A DNA stretch of 6,783 nt from CAZUQH01 sp964622465. GTDB lineage: Bacteria; CG03; CAZUQH01. Shown piece after piece: positions 6,650-6,783 of the stretch; the first letter of the stretch is position 1; the number at the start of each line of letters is the position of its first letter. The position numbers and the translations under genes were made by a program. Location: positions 1 to 6,783 of the forward strand of contig CAZUQH010000054.1 in the NCBI GenBank assembly GCA_964622465.1, given 5' to 3'. The notes beneath the pieces were generated by a model. The model saw only the letters and a program-made list of their open reading frames with translations, did not search any database and was not told where the DNA came from.

Positions 6650-6783
6650 GTGAAAATACGGACGAAGGTTAGTCTACTTGTTGTGTGCCTTATTATTGCC
6701 GCAGTAGCAGCTGTGAGTGCATTTCTGATTATCTCACAGAGAGAAACGCTGGTCAGGAACATGGAACAGCACCGTCTTGAAGT
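6650..6783 (+). CDS. N-terminus of a membrane-anchored protein, probably HAMP-type sensor (3'-partial)
   Basis: Forty-four complete codons are visible from GTG at 6650 before the window ends. The peptide starts with basic VKIRTK, has one hydrophobic span at about residues 7-28 (VSLLVVCLIIAAVAAVSAFLII), then a charged, probably helical SQRETLVRNMEQHRLE. This is typical of the first transmembrane helix and following extracytoplasmic or coiled-coil helix of HAMP-containing histidine kinases, diguanylate or adenylate cyclases and chemoreceptors. No catalytic part is in view, so the output domain is unknown. A signal peptide of a secreted protein is the main alternative, but the charged amphipathic stretch right after the hydrophobic span favours a membrane anchor. 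The 29-base spacing from the previous gene suggests the same operon. Confidence 0.65.
   Translation, partial: MKIRTKVSLLVVCLIIAAVAAVSAFLIISQRETLVRNMEQHRLE

Noticed and set aside
6622..6672. Short reading frame from ATG at 6622 (16 codons, MMCGWSVNCC...) as a leader peptide
   Set aside because: No Shine-Dalgarno site precedes it, it overlaps the likely GTG-started gene, and its length is what chance gives.

Overview
The window looks like a piece of an uncultured, probably didermic bacterium from one of the candidate phyla rich in secreted multidomain proteins (Omnitrophota, Elusimicrobiota, Desantisbacteria and similar). This rests on domain combinations: fibronectin type III (FN3) arrays, then an SbsA-type Ig-like domain and a FlgD/type IX-like C-terminal domain, followed by a small secreted protein with an NYQGYL N-terminal domain and a SPREKL..VPYAL motif. 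No marker gene is present, so the phylum is a guess. All genes lie on the + strand and coding density is very high.

Layout. Positions 2-5728 hold the 3' part of one very large gene; its start is beyond the left edge. The 1908 visible residues comprise about 15 FN3 or FN3-like modules, including five consecutive modules of exactly 105 residues (1217-2791). They are followed by a Big_5-like Ig domain, a ZU5-like region ending in HFSVFAL, and a degenerate FlgD/type IX-like C-terminal domain. After 46 bases with a strong Shine-Dalgarno site comes a complete 281-residue secreted protein (5775-6620) of the tail-fibre/S74-associated type. After 29 more bases the first 44 codons of a membrane-anchored protein, probably a HAMP-type sensor, run off the right edge (6650-6783).

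The close spacing and shared orientation suggest one transcription unit. A plausible reading is a very long surface or secreted adhesin-like protein, a second exported fibre-like protein, and a membrane signal transducer, but nothing in the sequence proves that they cooperate.

The most unusual observation is at about 3416-3976. Two FN3 domains of a different subfamily seem to be interleaved: the N-terminal half of domain A, then that of domain B, then the C-terminal half of A, then that of B. The two middle blocks are about 90 bases each, and a direct repeat acccctg bounds the 180-base segment. This could be a real block swap or an assembly error. I saw no RNA gene, mobile element, CRISPR array or convincing terminator.
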